A stretch of DNA of 64,000 nt from NCBI RefSeq assembly GCF_015832195.1, contig NC_052033.1:3844001-3908000 (forward strand), given 5' to 3'. The translations under genes were made by a program, and so were the position numbers. Under the pieces are notes generated by a model. The model did not search any database. It saw nothing but the letters and a program-made list of their open reading frames with translations, and was not told where the DNA came from. This document shows positions 1-13,148 of this stretch, piece after piece; position 1 is the first letter of the stretch, and each line of letters opens with the position of its first letter. Origin of the DNA: Motacilla alba alba (taxonomy: Eukaryota; Chordata; Aves; Passeriformes; Motacillidae).

Positions 1-2569
<2,569 letters not shown>

Positions 2570-2699
2570 TCACCGGGAGCGGGGCGGAGCGCTGCCGGCG
2601 GCGGGGCCAATGGCGCGGCGGGGGCGGGGGGCAAAGCCGCCCCCGGAGCGGGCGGACCCGCTGGGGAGCCGCTGCCGAGTCCTTTATGGGGGAGCGGAG

Positions 2700-2990
2700 G
2701 TGCCCGGGAGGCTGTCCGGGAGGATGCGGGGATGCGGGAACCCCCCGGGAGGCTGTCCCGGAGGATGCGGGGATGCTTTGGGGGAAGTGCCGGGGGATGC
2801 GGGAAGCCCCCGGGAGGCCGTGCCGGGGGATGCGGGGATGCTCTGGGGGAAGTGCCGGGGGATGCGTGGGTGGCCGGGAGGTTGTTCCGGAGGCAGACGG
2901 ATGCAGGGATGCCCCGGAGCTGTGCCTGGAGGTGCGGGGGTGCCCCAGTGGCTGTCGCGGAGGGTGCGGGGATGCCCTGAGTCTATCCCG
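2700..2990. repeat. Degenerate GC-rich minisatellite upstream of HS3ST3A1
   Basis: Repeated blocks of the form gggagg-ctgtcc-ggaggatgcggggatgc begin near 2706, 2748, 2812 and 2876, giving spacings of 42, 64 and 64 bases. The longer unit adds a tttgggggaagtgccggg module. The array lies inside the promoter CpG island, 400-680 bases upstream of the start codon. Open frames across it on either strand are repeat translation. Confidence 0.85.
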
Positions 2991-2999
2991 CGGGGCAGG

Positions 3000-4014
3000 G
3001 AGGAGAGCTGGGAACTCTTTGCTAGTTTTCCTCTCGATGCTGACTGCTCTCCAGCCCTAGTGGAATATCCTGCTGCCCAAGGGCAGCCTCTTTCGGCAGC
3101 CGAACTCCGCAGGAGTGCGGTGCGATGAGACCCCGGCGTTCGGCTGGCCGCGCTGGCCACCTGCCTGTCCGGCCACTCAGGTTTTGAACGAACCCCCCCG
3201 CATCCCTCCGGACCTGAGAACAAACTCCTGATGTGCCCAAAAATCCACCCTGGCAGACACAAATACCTTTGCACGGAAAAACAGTCCCCCTAAAGCTCAG
3301 CAAAGCCACGGATGGATGTAAAACACACTCAGGGTATCACAACCAACAGTTCCACTGAGCTCTGTACCAAACACAGCACAGAAACACCCAAAATCAGAAT
3401 TTCCCCCCTAATTTGCACGAGCTGCCCCTAGGCTGGCTGCAGAATCTGGCCCAGGGTTGGTAAGAAATATCTACAAATGCAACACGATATTGCTCTTGGA
3501 ATTTGCTCTTCTCCTTTGAGAGCACATGAAATGTGGAAATAGCTCTCAGCTTCGTGGCTCGGCTGCCTGATTCTAAGGGCTTCGTTATTTCATTGCCTGT
3601 GGGAATGCCCTCTTAATTTGAAATGTTTGTCATAGATTATAGAATTTTCAAACAAACTCGCACATGAAACACTTGACTTGGATCTTTTCTTTTTTTTTCC
3701 CTCTGTTTGGTGTGGACCTAGCTGAGGACTTAAACTTCAACTGCTGGGAAATAAAGCTGGTGTATCCACAAATTATGCAATGAAAACAGGGGAGAAAAAT
3801 TGCACTGAATTATAATCAGCCATCTGCAGAGCTGGCTGGCTAATAAAAAATGTGTTTCCAAATAGTAAACAGACCAAAATTAATAACAAATGCTATTTGC
3901 AATGAATTACTCTACTAGATCTCGGTGTGTTTGGTGACTTCAAGATTCTGTAGCATTTCAGGTATTTCAATGCTCCAATGTATAAGCAGATTTACAAAAT
4001 GCTATAAGCAGGTT
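3000..4014. other. Upstream intergenic DNA, no feature seen
   Basis: Composition falls from the CpG island into AT-rich single-copy-looking sequence by about 3300. There is a short T-rich run near 3687. I see no coding similarity, tandem repeat or recognisable transposable element. Confidence 0.6.
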
Positions 4015-4160
4015 AGGCCACCAACACCTCTAGGCAACTACTTACATCATTAGGAACCTAAATGCCTTTATAAATCTGTGCTCTGATCCAGCTCATTGAA
4101 GTCAATGAAAAGACTTTGCTGACATCAATGGGCTTTGGACTGGGCCCTGCAGAAGGGTAA
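4015..4160. repeat. Relic of an ancient sauropsid inverted-repeat element
   Basis: The stretch contains a cctaaatgcctttataaatct module followed by ctgatccagctcattgaagtcaatg, then a short centre and catcaatgggctttggactgggccc. The GATCC...GAAGTCAATG and its reversed ATCAATGGGC...GGGCC partner form an imperfect inverted repeat. This pattern resembles short palindromic repeats I recall as common in turtle and crocodilian genomes and decayed in birds. The family name is uncertain; a database search would settle it. Confidence 0.5.
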
Positions 4161-6256
4161 AAGTGGTTTGACTTCTTATTATTCTCATTATGATACTTTT
4201 TTCCTAGACACTTAAAACAGTGCTGCACTTTCTGTTAAAAAAATGGTAGTTTCAAATGGAGAAAAACAGAAAAGAAGTGAAATTGGTGTGAAAGAGCATA
4301 GAGCATGTATCTGCTGGGATTGCATTGCAAGACTAATGTTTGCAGCATTTTTCCTGGAAATATTTGTGTGAATCTCAGCTTTCCTTTAAAGAGTCACTAG
4401 CTGACTGGGGAAAATATGACCAGAGCCTGTATAAAAAGTTTCAGTGTCTAGAAAGCAATAAGCTAAATATATCTATATTTAAAAGAGCCCTACGATATTT
4501 AAGGCAAACTTGTGATATTTTTACAGACCCTGACTCATGGTTTCTGCCTCCTGGGGCTGAAGGCACCAGTAATTCTGCAGCCAGGAACAGCTCTCCAAGA
4601 AGGAAGGTGTCTTAATGCTTTAGAAAGGGCAATACAGGGAAATAGTTCCACCCATATTGCTGTGGACTCTGTTAGTACAGCTGCAAATCTGAGGTTCTTT
4701 ATTAGCAGCAGACTGCTTTGGACCTTATTTCTGGATGAGTTTTTCTTGCTACAGAGACCATTTGATGAACGCTGTACTATAAAGCCAGAAAAATTATGTG
4801 GCTGAGATCATGACATCAAGTGCTGAGAACTTACTCGTCTTATCTCTTTCAGCCCTGCTGCAAAAATAACCCTTCTCAGGGATAACTTAAGGGTTTTTAA
4901 TGACTTAGAGCTTGCAGCAAAAGTTGCTTTTCATTTTACTCCGTCCCTTTGGCACAACTGACTTAACATTTGCAGTGCAGCCTCTTTCTTTGCCCCTTAA
5001 ATTTCTGTCTGCCCATCTCAGAGCCGTTCATGACACCCATCCCAGACCCAGCGTGGCTCTCCCAAAGCCTGGCAGCAGAAGCTGCTGGGATCCCTTGGGG
5101 GATCCCAGGGCAGCTCTGCGCACTGTGCTGGCCCCATGGGCACTGTCACTGTCCCCAGAGTGCTGGCAGGGTGCAGGGGAGTGTGGCCACCCCCAGGGCT
5201 GTGCCCCGTGGCCGTGACTCACAGCTCCCTGGCACCAATCCTGCAGCTGGCGTGGGCTCAGCCCTGGCATGGTGCTGGCAGGCTCCCTCTCCTCTGTGCT
5301 CCTGTTTGCACTTGCTCCTTACTTTGCCCTGTTCTCCTTTTATCTATGTACAGATTTATTGCTCGCTGCACTCCTGCCTCCCCCCAGGAATGCCTCCACC
5401 CTGCTCCAGTCATTTCGGGTGTTGAGGGTGAGCGGGGCTCCTCTCCTGGCACGGTTGGTGCCAAAATCCTCCTTTCAGCAGCAAGGCTTCCTGCTCCAAA
5501 TGGGCTGATTTGGGATGCCCTTCTCTGAAGGAACACACCTGCTTACCAGGAGAGACCTTTGGCACGCGAGGCTTAAACCGAGCAGCCAAAATCTTCTGCC
5601 CCTTTGGCAAACCGGAGCTGAAGACTTTTCTTCCACCATCTGACATTTCCAGGTGCTTCCACACAGCTGGGAAAGGGGAAGGCTTGCACCTCGGATGCTT
5701 TGAGCGTGCACAGCCCGTGCCAGCCCCGCTGGGATTGCTGTATTTTCCCCCTTTCCCAGTGACCCGTAGCACAGAGGGGATCAGGGGTTAAACTGGGACT
5801 GTGGTGGAAAAGGGCCCGGGAGCCCGAGGCTAGTGCAACTTAACAAGTGATTATAAGGTCTGAAGGGAAAGGGAACCCCTGCCTGTCAGGGAGCTGCTGC
5901 TGAAGAAAACATCCCTTTGTGCTGGGGAGATGGAGTATGGGACAGAGCAGAGTGAAACAGATTGATAACCGAGGGGTGATGTGACCCCACATAGGCTCCT
6001 ACAACAAAAGCCCCTTCATCTAAAATGAATAGGAACAATGGCTAATGGGGACAGGCCAGCAGTGGCCAAGGATCTGAGAGCCAGGGGAGAGGGAGGAGGC
6101 AGTGACAGCTCCTGTTCTACCCAAATCCTCTATTGATCCCAATAATCTCCTGGGCTTTCCCCCCCTTGAAATCAGACAGAAAGTTCAAGGACTTTTTGCT
6201 TTTCGATTGTAGGAACACGCATTGTTCTGGAGAGCCATTGAGGTGTGCTGGCAAGA
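4161..6256. other. Intergenic DNA, no gene seen
   Basis: AT-rich to about 5000, then moderately GC-rich (5000-5800). A short imperfect palindrome built on ctgggatcc lies near 5087-5110. Several open frames of 80-150 codons exist in the GC-rich part but have no recognisable domain and overlap each other on both strands. Confidence 0.55.
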
Positions 6257-6555
6257 GCCCTGGAGCAGCTGAGAGGCCCGGGAGGAGCTGCTGCTGTGCC
6301 CTGCCATGTCCCCAGCCCCGGAGCAGCTGAGAGGCCAGGGAGGAGCTGCTGCTGTGCCCTGCCATGTCCCCAGCCCCGGAGCAGCTGAGGGGCCAGGGAG
6401 GAGCTGCTGCTGTGCCCTGCCATGTCCCCAGCCCTGGAGAAGGCTGAGAGGCCAGGGAGGAGCTGCTGCTGTGCCCTGCCATGTCCCCAGCCCCGGAGCA
6501 GCTGAGGGGCCAGGGAGGAGCTGCTGCTGTGCCCTGCCATGTCCCCAGCCCTCCT
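6257..6555. repeat. 58-bp GC-rich minisatellite
   Basis: About five copies with starts at 6263, 6321, 6379, 6437 and 6496 (period 58, once 59). The unit contains gagcagctgag, ggccagggaggagctgctgctg, and tgccctgccatgtccccagcc. Copies differ at only a few bases, so the array is young or homogenised. It produces long open frames on both strands that are only repeat translations. Confidence 0.93.
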
Positions 6556-8377
6556 GGCACTGGTGGCAGGAGCACCATGGCTGCTGCCCTCATCCCAGCG
6601 CTCCCAAGGGGCTTCCAAACCCACTGAGATTTTTGGGGCAGAGTAGGTGTGGATGGCCAGAGCCTGGCAGAGTCAAATGCTGTCAAATCATTAAAAAAAG
6701 GAATTTTGGTGCTTCTGTTAGGGGGCAGCAGGGCCTCCTCAGGCACAGCACATGCTGAGGGTGTTCAGGGCAGCAGCAGAGCCGTGAGGGCACTGGGAAT
6801 TAGGAGCTGCATCCCCAGGGAGCATCAACAGAGTCCAAGCAGATGGGACAGGTGATGGAGAGGTGTTGGAGACCTGATCATCAACTCCAGTCCTGGTAGT
6901 TTTGTTGGAAAGGTGTCTTGAAATATTGAGCCAGAGACACTAAAAATGTAGGGATGGGATTTTGCTATGGTTTTTAATATTTTTTTTCTTTTGGAAGGAC
7001 AAAAATACTCACGGGAAATACCATGTAAACCATGTAAAGGGAAAAAGAAAAAAGAAAAGTTTTGAGAGACTGTTTTCACTCTGCACTCTCTTAACCTGAC
7101 GGAATGACTTGGTCTGTTGTCTAATTTGCAATGCCTGTGCCCAAAAGCAAGCAGACCTGTGAGCAGAAAGCCAGTGAAATCTGAGTCCTGCTTTGGCTGG
7201 GGCTGGAGGCCACGTATCTCTGTACCTGATGCCTGGCCATGGCACAGAGTGAATGCACCTTGTTCCTGATACCTCCTGCCCAGCTGGGATTGGGCCAACT
7301 TGATTAGAGAGCTGGCACAAGGCATGGGGACATCTGGGAGGCCTCAGACCAGCAGCATGAATTAATAAGAACCAGAAAGAGGAGGAGACTGAACCGGACT
7401 CAGAGCCATGGCAGGAGCTCCAGGCTGCCAGCCACGGTGCCTGGCTGCTGTCAGTGGGGTCCTGCCCCCTTCCCAAGGTGGCCGTCCTGCTCAGGGGGAT
7501 GCCTGTGCCATGCAGGGGGGCAGAGCCTGGCCGATGGCTCAGCCTGCCATGCCAGCAGCTGCAGCAGTGTTCCCCAAAGGCTGGAGGGGGCTGTGGAGCC
7601 CTGGGGCCAGCAGGACCATCTTCTCCCTTCTTGACTGAGCCCAGCTGTGGTTTTGGTGGCCATCCCTGCTCCAGGCTGCTGGCAGGTGGCACAGCCAGGC
7701 AGGGCAGCCTTGGTGCTGGGCTGTGACACTCAGCTGGTGCCTGCCCACCCCAGCTCCTTCTGCAGCCCACCCAGGCACCAGGACCTGGCCAGGGCAGCCA
7801 GCCCAGCCCTGGTGGCCAGCCAGAGGCAGGGCCAGAGGAGGAGCAGCCCCTGGACCTCAGGGAGTGGCACTCTCTGCAGCCAGTGACCTCAGGGGACTGG
7901 CACCACGTCTGCGAGATGCCTCAGCCCAGCTGAAGCACACAAGGCTGGCTCGACAAATCCCACAGGCAAACAAGCACCCATGCTTGTTTGGCCACATCAG
8001 GGAGGCTTTCTGCACCATCAGTGTCCCCCTGTGGAGGGGACCCGTGAAGAGCTCCTTCCCTCCATCAGCACAGGGGGAAGAACGCTCTGAGGCTGAGCAT
8101 GGCTGAGCAGTGGCAAACAGGCTGGCTCCACGGGCACTGCTGGGAGCCTGAAGAGCTCTGCTGGGTGGGAAGGTCTGGAGCTACTGGGAATAGGAGCTGG
8201 GTGATGCATGGAGGGGTCTGTGTGCTGCACTGGGGGCTGAGAACTACACTGGGAGGTCAAGGAGCTACACTGTGGGAGCTGGGGGCTGAGCCCAGCTCTC
8301 AGCTTGGCTTTTACCCCATGGGAAAAGGCATCCTGGCGTCCTGTGGTAGCTGGAATGGCATCCACCCCTCCCGGGCT
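6556..8377. other. Intergenic DNA, no gene seen
   Basis: The left third is AT-moderate and the right part (7380-7900) is rich in CAG/CTG-type trinucleotide content. The overlapping open frames there (up to about 250 codons on the minus strand) are low-complexity in Ala, Pro, Gln and Trp and match no family that I recognise. Confidence 0.55.
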
Positions 8378-8592
8378 GTTGTATTTGTTGGGTCCCCCAT
8401 GGCAGGAAGGAATGATGAATCTGACTCCATGTGCTCAGAAGGCTAGTTTATTATTTTATGATATTATGTTGTATTAAAGAATGCTAAACTAAACTATACT
8501 AAAGAATAGAGAAAGGATACTGACAGAAGGCTAAAAAGATAATAATGAAACTCGTGACTCTTTCCAGAGTCTGACACAGCTTGGCTGTCCAC
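8378..8592 (-). mobile_element. Solo LTR of the main ERV family (copy A, truncated)
   Basis: Begins with the reverse complement of the LTR 3' end (tgttgtatttg) and continues through the ggaaggaatgatgaatctgactccat block, the AT-rich agaatgctaaactaaactatac block and ctcgtgactctttccagagtc. Similarity stops after gacacagcttggc, so the 5' half of the LTR is missing. No internal retroviral sequence follows. The family is shared with six other copies in this window. Confidence 0.8.
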
Positions 8593-9210
8593 AGCCCACC
8601 CAGTCCACCAAACACACCACTTTCCCCAAAAGCACATTTTTAACAGAACCAAAACCTTTTATCAACAGTTAGTAGCCAGCCTTCCCTGTGTGTTTAATGA
8701 AGAACCATAAATGCAGATTTAGGGTTTAATTTTCCCTGTATTGTTTTCATTGCCTGACTTGTTGTGGGTTTTTTTTTTTTTTGGGGTTTTTTTTGGTTTT
8801 GTTTTTATTTTTTAATGGAGAATAATATTAAAAAGCACAAAAGGCCTGGAAGGTATTTATTGTTGTTCCAACCCATAGCCACTCACAACTGTTTCAAACC
8901 CAGCACAAGGAAGCACGCAGAGCACAAATAAAACGAGACACAAACAAAGGTAATAAAAGAGACAAGTATCTGTTTCAAAAGCACTGGAAGAGCAGCAGGA
9001 GTGTAACTACTTCATGTTCCAGATAATATAGCTGTCTGGAGTGATCCTCAGGAAGTTTCACCAGGCAGCACTTTATAGGTTCCCCTTGGAGAGCTCTTGT
9101 AAATATTTGCCTGCAGTGGCTGAGGGTTCTTGGGAACATCCCAGGCTGCCAGCCCCACAACAACCCCACAGCTTGGGGTGTCCAGAGCACCCCCAGAACC
9201 CTGTGGGCAT
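8593..9210. other. Intergenic DNA with a poly-T tract
   Basis: A T-rich run interrupted by G clusters lies at about 8768-8818. The rest looks like single-copy sequence without coding potential. Confidence 0.55.
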
Positions 9211-9573
9211 GGTTTCAGACCTTGCCAGGTTATTCAGCAGCCTCCCAGTCTGACACATCCATTTTCGCTGGATGCTCAAGAGAGGAGAGCTTGGCTACCA
9301 GGAGGCCACTTAAAGCATCACCAGCAGCACGAATATGGAGCAGGTGACTCTTGGAGCTGCTTTATTCCTGAGCAGGGAGGATTTCTGAAATGCCATCTGA
9401 AGGGGAAGGGGCTGGGGCAGGTGGAGGGGATGGAGCTGTTTCCAGGCATGCAGGGCACAGGGGGCTTCCAGCACAGAGAGCTGAGGACCCGTGGGGGCTG
9501 CAGACTCAGCACCCTCAGCCTCCCCTCCCCAAATGCCCAAACTGCACTGTGGCAAATCCAGAGTGGTAAAACA
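9211..9573 (+). repeat. Inverted duplication, arm 1
   Basis: This ~360-bp block recurs in reverse complement at 16404-16750. Over the central ~280 bases, from the gagagcttggctaccagg module to gagtggtaaaaca, I find a single substitution (c/t near 9330). The outer edge carries a 14-bp length difference near 9273. It matches no transposable-element family I recognise. Confidence 0.9.
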
Positions 9574-9791
9574 CCAGCACCAGGGCAGCACAGGCCCTCT
9601 CAGGATGTGCTGGGTTATTCCAGGGGTGGGTTCTCCAGGATGGGAGCTGCTGATGCACGAGCACTGGGGTGTAACAGGTTGTTTCAGGTGTGAGGCTCCC
9701 CTGCCTGTGGCTTTGTGCTCAGCACAGTGTCCTCAGCCCTGCTGCCTGGCCTGGCTCTCCAGCTGGCAATCCGTTGCTCCCCACAGCCCAG

Positions 9792-10347
9792 TGTCACATT
9801 CACATTTTCTGAAAAATCCCTTTGCCCAGGATTCTTCTCCTGGGAAGCTGAGAAGCCTCAGAAAAAAAGGAAAACAATTCTTATCTCATTTGCTTCTTCT
9901 GTGTTGTGCTGATGTGGAATGTGTTTGGAGATTGTACACCCACAGGTGATTGTTTCATTGGTTTTGTGTGAGTTGTTTTCACTCTTTGGCCAATCAGGGC
10001 CAAGCTGTGTCTGACTCTGGAAATAGTCACGAGTTTTCATTGTTATCTTTTTAGCCTTCTGTCTGTATGCTTTCTGTATTCTTTAGTGTAGTTTAGTTTG
10101 GTATTCTTTAATATAATATAGTATCATAAAATAATAAATTAGCCTTCTAAGAACATCATACCTTTAATATCATTTATATATTTATATATTTTATATATAT
10201 ATTTATGTATATACTTATTCTTTAGTATAGTTTAGTTTAGTATTCTTTAATGTAATATAGTATCATAAAATACTAAATTAGCCTTCCGAGCACATGGAGT
10301 CAGATTCATCATTCCTTCATCTGAGGGCACCCCGCAAATGCACTACA
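9792..10347 (+). mobile_element. Solo LTR of the main ERV family (copy B), internally duplicated
   Basis: Starts tgtcacattcacattttctg and carries the family landmarks in order: aatccctttgcccaggattc, ctgggaagctgagaagcctc, ttggccaatcagggcc, the AT-rich ttctttag block, and the gagtcagattcatcattcc block. The AT-rich 3' block occurs twice (10077-10157 and 10216-10297), separated by a pure A/T spacer, making this copy about 140 bases longer than usual. No internal retroviral genes are present. Confidence 0.85.
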
Positions 10348-11221
10348 GCAGAGAGCTGGCAGACCCCTGGGTGCCCCTCTCTGGGGCACTGCTGCTGCCC
10401 CTGTTCCAGCCCCAGCTCTGCCTCGGGGCTCTGCTGGGCTGAGCAGAGTGCTTTAAAAGGAAGCAAAGCAGCAGCACAGCCTCGGTTCTCGCTGGAAGGG
10501 GGAACCAGAGATGCACATTCCTGCCTTATATGGGAAATTTGGCCTCCTTGCATCACCCTGAGGGGTTTGGGCTGGATCCTGGGCTCTTAGCACCCCACCC
10601 TCAGCCAGCCCCTGCTGCTGAGGTGGTGGGGCTGCAGCAGAGGGTGAAGAGCTCACTGAGGCTGAAGATGGCTGAATAGGGGCAAGGGCCATGCTAAACA
10701 CACCTAAAAAACCCCTGGGAGGGGAAAGATGCCCTGCAGGGTGTTTGGCAGGGTGTCCTCACCCATCTGCCAGGATTCACTCCGCATACCAGCCTGTGTG
10801 TGAGCCCACTGCCCCTCTAGGAGGGGGTCTGGACACAGCCACAGCACAGTGTGACCCTGAGAGCCACTTCCAGTGTGTCCCAGGGGCTGGAGGCAGTCCC
10901 AGGACTGAGCATTTCTCATTTGGAGCACTAATTTAGGCCTAATTTGCATGTTCAGCACGCCCTGAGTGTGTAATTACAGAGCTGCACCAGCAGCCTCAGC
11001 TCTGTGGCTGTTTCCAAACATCTTCAGTGCTTCACGGAGCACAAGCAGAGCCTTCTCAACACAGCTGCCCCTGGGGTGGGGCTGAGGGAAGCACTGGGGC
11101 CAGGGGGAGGCTGCAGAGGTGCTCCCAACCAGCCTTGGTGGGACGTTCCCAGGGGATGTGGTCACCTCCTCCATGCAGGGAGGAGGGCTGGGAGCAGGGC
11201 AAGTTAGCTCAGAATTGTTAT
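10348..11221. other. Intergenic DNA, no gene seen
   Basis: Moderately GC-rich sequence between an LTR and a CR1 fragment. No tandem repeat, recognisable element or coding similarity is apparent. Confidence 0.5.
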
Positions 11222-11498
11222 CAGAGGCGTCTCTTCAGAGGACACAGTCTTAAGCTGAGCCAGGGGAAGTTTAGGTTAGCTGTCAGAACAAAATTCTTCA
11301 CTGGAAGGGTGATTGGGCACTGGGATTGTCTGTCCAGGAAGGGGTGGAGTCACCATCCCTGGAGGTGTTAAAAAAGCCTGGATGTGGCACTCAGTGCTGT
11401 GGTTTAGCTCTTGAGGAGGTGTGAGGCCAGGTCATGGGTTGGACTTGATGATCTCAAAGATCTGTTCCAGCCCAGTTCCTTGTGTGATTCTGTGATTC
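11222..11498 (+). mobile_element. CR1 LINE 3'-end fragment
   Basis: Sense-orientation CR1 tail. Landmarks include gaggacacagtcttaagctg, ttcttcactggaagggtg, ggagtcaccatccctggagg, ggttggacttgatgatctc, and the terminal short direct repeat tgtgattctgtgattc. It corresponds to the last few hundred bases of a full-length CR1 with no intact reverse transcriptase, as is usual for avian CR1 copies. Confidence 0.92.
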
Positions 11499-12984
11499 AG
11501 GGCCTTGGCATCTGCCGTGCCCTAACTAGATGTGCCCTCTGTGTCCCACCCCGGTCATCAGTGCCCCTTTCCACCGTCTCCATTCCCTTCCTGGCCTCCA
11601 CATTTACCCAGGAGCCCTTCTCTCCCTCTCGGGAGCTCTCAGAAGTGTGCTGGGAAGGCTCAGGCACTGCCGAAGTTGGGAACACCTCAGCTTTGAGGCT
11701 GCCCTTCACTTTCTGAGCTTGTGTCCCAGCTCAGAGGCATCCACATCGGCACAGAAGGGAAAAGAGAAGCTCAGGATGTGTGCTGCCAAGGGATGCTGCT
11801 GTCTCTGTGTAAATATTTGTGTTCCAAAGCACTCGGGAGCACAGGCAGAGGTGTGGGTGTGTGTTTTGCTGCGGGGGACACCCACGTGGTTGCACTGTGT
11901 GAGCTCTGAGCATCTGCACGTCAGGCATGTTCTCACTGAGGGCTCTGCTTCTTCAAGGGTTTCTCTGCATGGATATTCACAGAAAAAAGAGCCTCACACT
12001 CATTTAAAACACATTCATACCTGAATGGGCATCCCAGTGACTACAGCTCCATGATGAACATCATCTCAGGGAGGATGGAGCATCACCACACACTGTGTCA
12101 CTCTGGGGTTTTTCTCCTCAGCCTGGTTTCCCCAACCCCTGCACTGAGCAGTGCAGTGGAGAGGGAGGTGATGGGCACTCCCCTCAGGGGTGTCATCAGG
12201 TCAGCTGTGCTTTCCAGCTGCCTGTCTCTTTGCTTCTATGGATTTTACTTCTTTCTGACTGCTAATATCAACAAAACCTGCCAGGGCACCTCATCACTGC
12301 TGCTCCCCAAGAGCAGACACGGAATGCTTGGAGCATGCAGTCAGCTTTTCCAGCCTGTCCACACAGCTGGTGTAAACTGCCTAAGTACCATCAAAAACCA
12401 CTTTATAAACTGAGGCTGGGAAGGGGATGATTGATGGCTCCACACTGGACATGACACAGCTTCCACACTTCCCTATATTTATAATATTTGTGTATTGCCC
12501 CTACCTCAAAGCCTGACTGGGCTGGTCCAGTTCACTCAGAGATAGGAATTTGGCACAGCCTGACATAAACTCCATCACTTTGGGCCACCAAGGGAGAGCC
12601 ATTGTTATAAACTTTCTCCCCCACACACCCTGCTTGGCCCCCTTTTTAACCCCATTCCAGTTGCATTATTTCTTTACAAGCCAGCAAGAACAGAAACAAA
12701 CGTTTCACATCTGTTCCTGCAGCCTGGCCATTTGCATGAGAATCATGGCCAGTGTTTCACTGAGCACAGCTCACTGGCCAGCAGCGGGGACAGAGCTGGC
12801 CACCACTGGCCCCTCGAGCTTCTGCCAGATGTCTGAGCTCTGCACAAAACAGACAGACCCGCAGCGTTAGGAAATCACCTTCCTTTTGGGATCTAATCCC
12901 TCTAGAGATGTGCCAGGGAGTTTTGCCTTCTGGATGGTGTTGTGCAGCTGATCCTCACTCTTGGTGAGCCCTTTGGAACCTCCA
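11499..12984. other. Intergenic DNA, no gene seen
   Basis: Mixed-composition sequence with no recognisable repeat. Short open frames on both strands lack domain similarity. Confidence 0.5.
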
Positions 12985-13148
12985 CTTTAAGGGGTTTGGT
13001 GGAGTTAAGGGGTTAAAACCCCCATGTTTAAGGGGTTTGGTGGAGCTAAGGGGTTTAAATCCCCTGTTTAAGGGGTTAACCCCCCCTGTTATGGGGTTTG
13101 GTGGAGTTAAGGGGTTAAAAGCCCCTGTTTAAGGGGTTTGGTGGAGTT
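12985..13148. repeat. Palindrome-rich 41-bp minisatellite
   Basis: The module ggggtttggtggag begins at 12991, 13032, 13093 and 13133, giving spacings of 41, 61 and 40; the longer unit contains an extra ~20-bp half-unit. Between these modules lie self-complementary cores such as ggggttaacccc and ggggtttaaatcccc, so each repeat can form a short hairpin. Confidence 0.88.

Noticed and set aside
2684..3274. Long minus-strand open frame upstream of HS3ST3A1
   Set aside because: It is a translation of the GC-rich minisatellite with His-Pro-repeats and no family similarity.
6117..6758. 150-210-codon frames on both strands
   Set aside because: Produced by the 58-bp minisatellite; no domain, no splice context.
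7009..7770. 253-codon minus-strand open frame
   Set aside because: No recognisable domain, overlaps equally long frames on the other strand, composition follows local GC bias.
9130..9693. 187-codon frame repeated as a minus-strand frame at 16272-16844
   Set aside because: Similarity reflects the recent inverted DNA duplication, not protein constraint; no known family.
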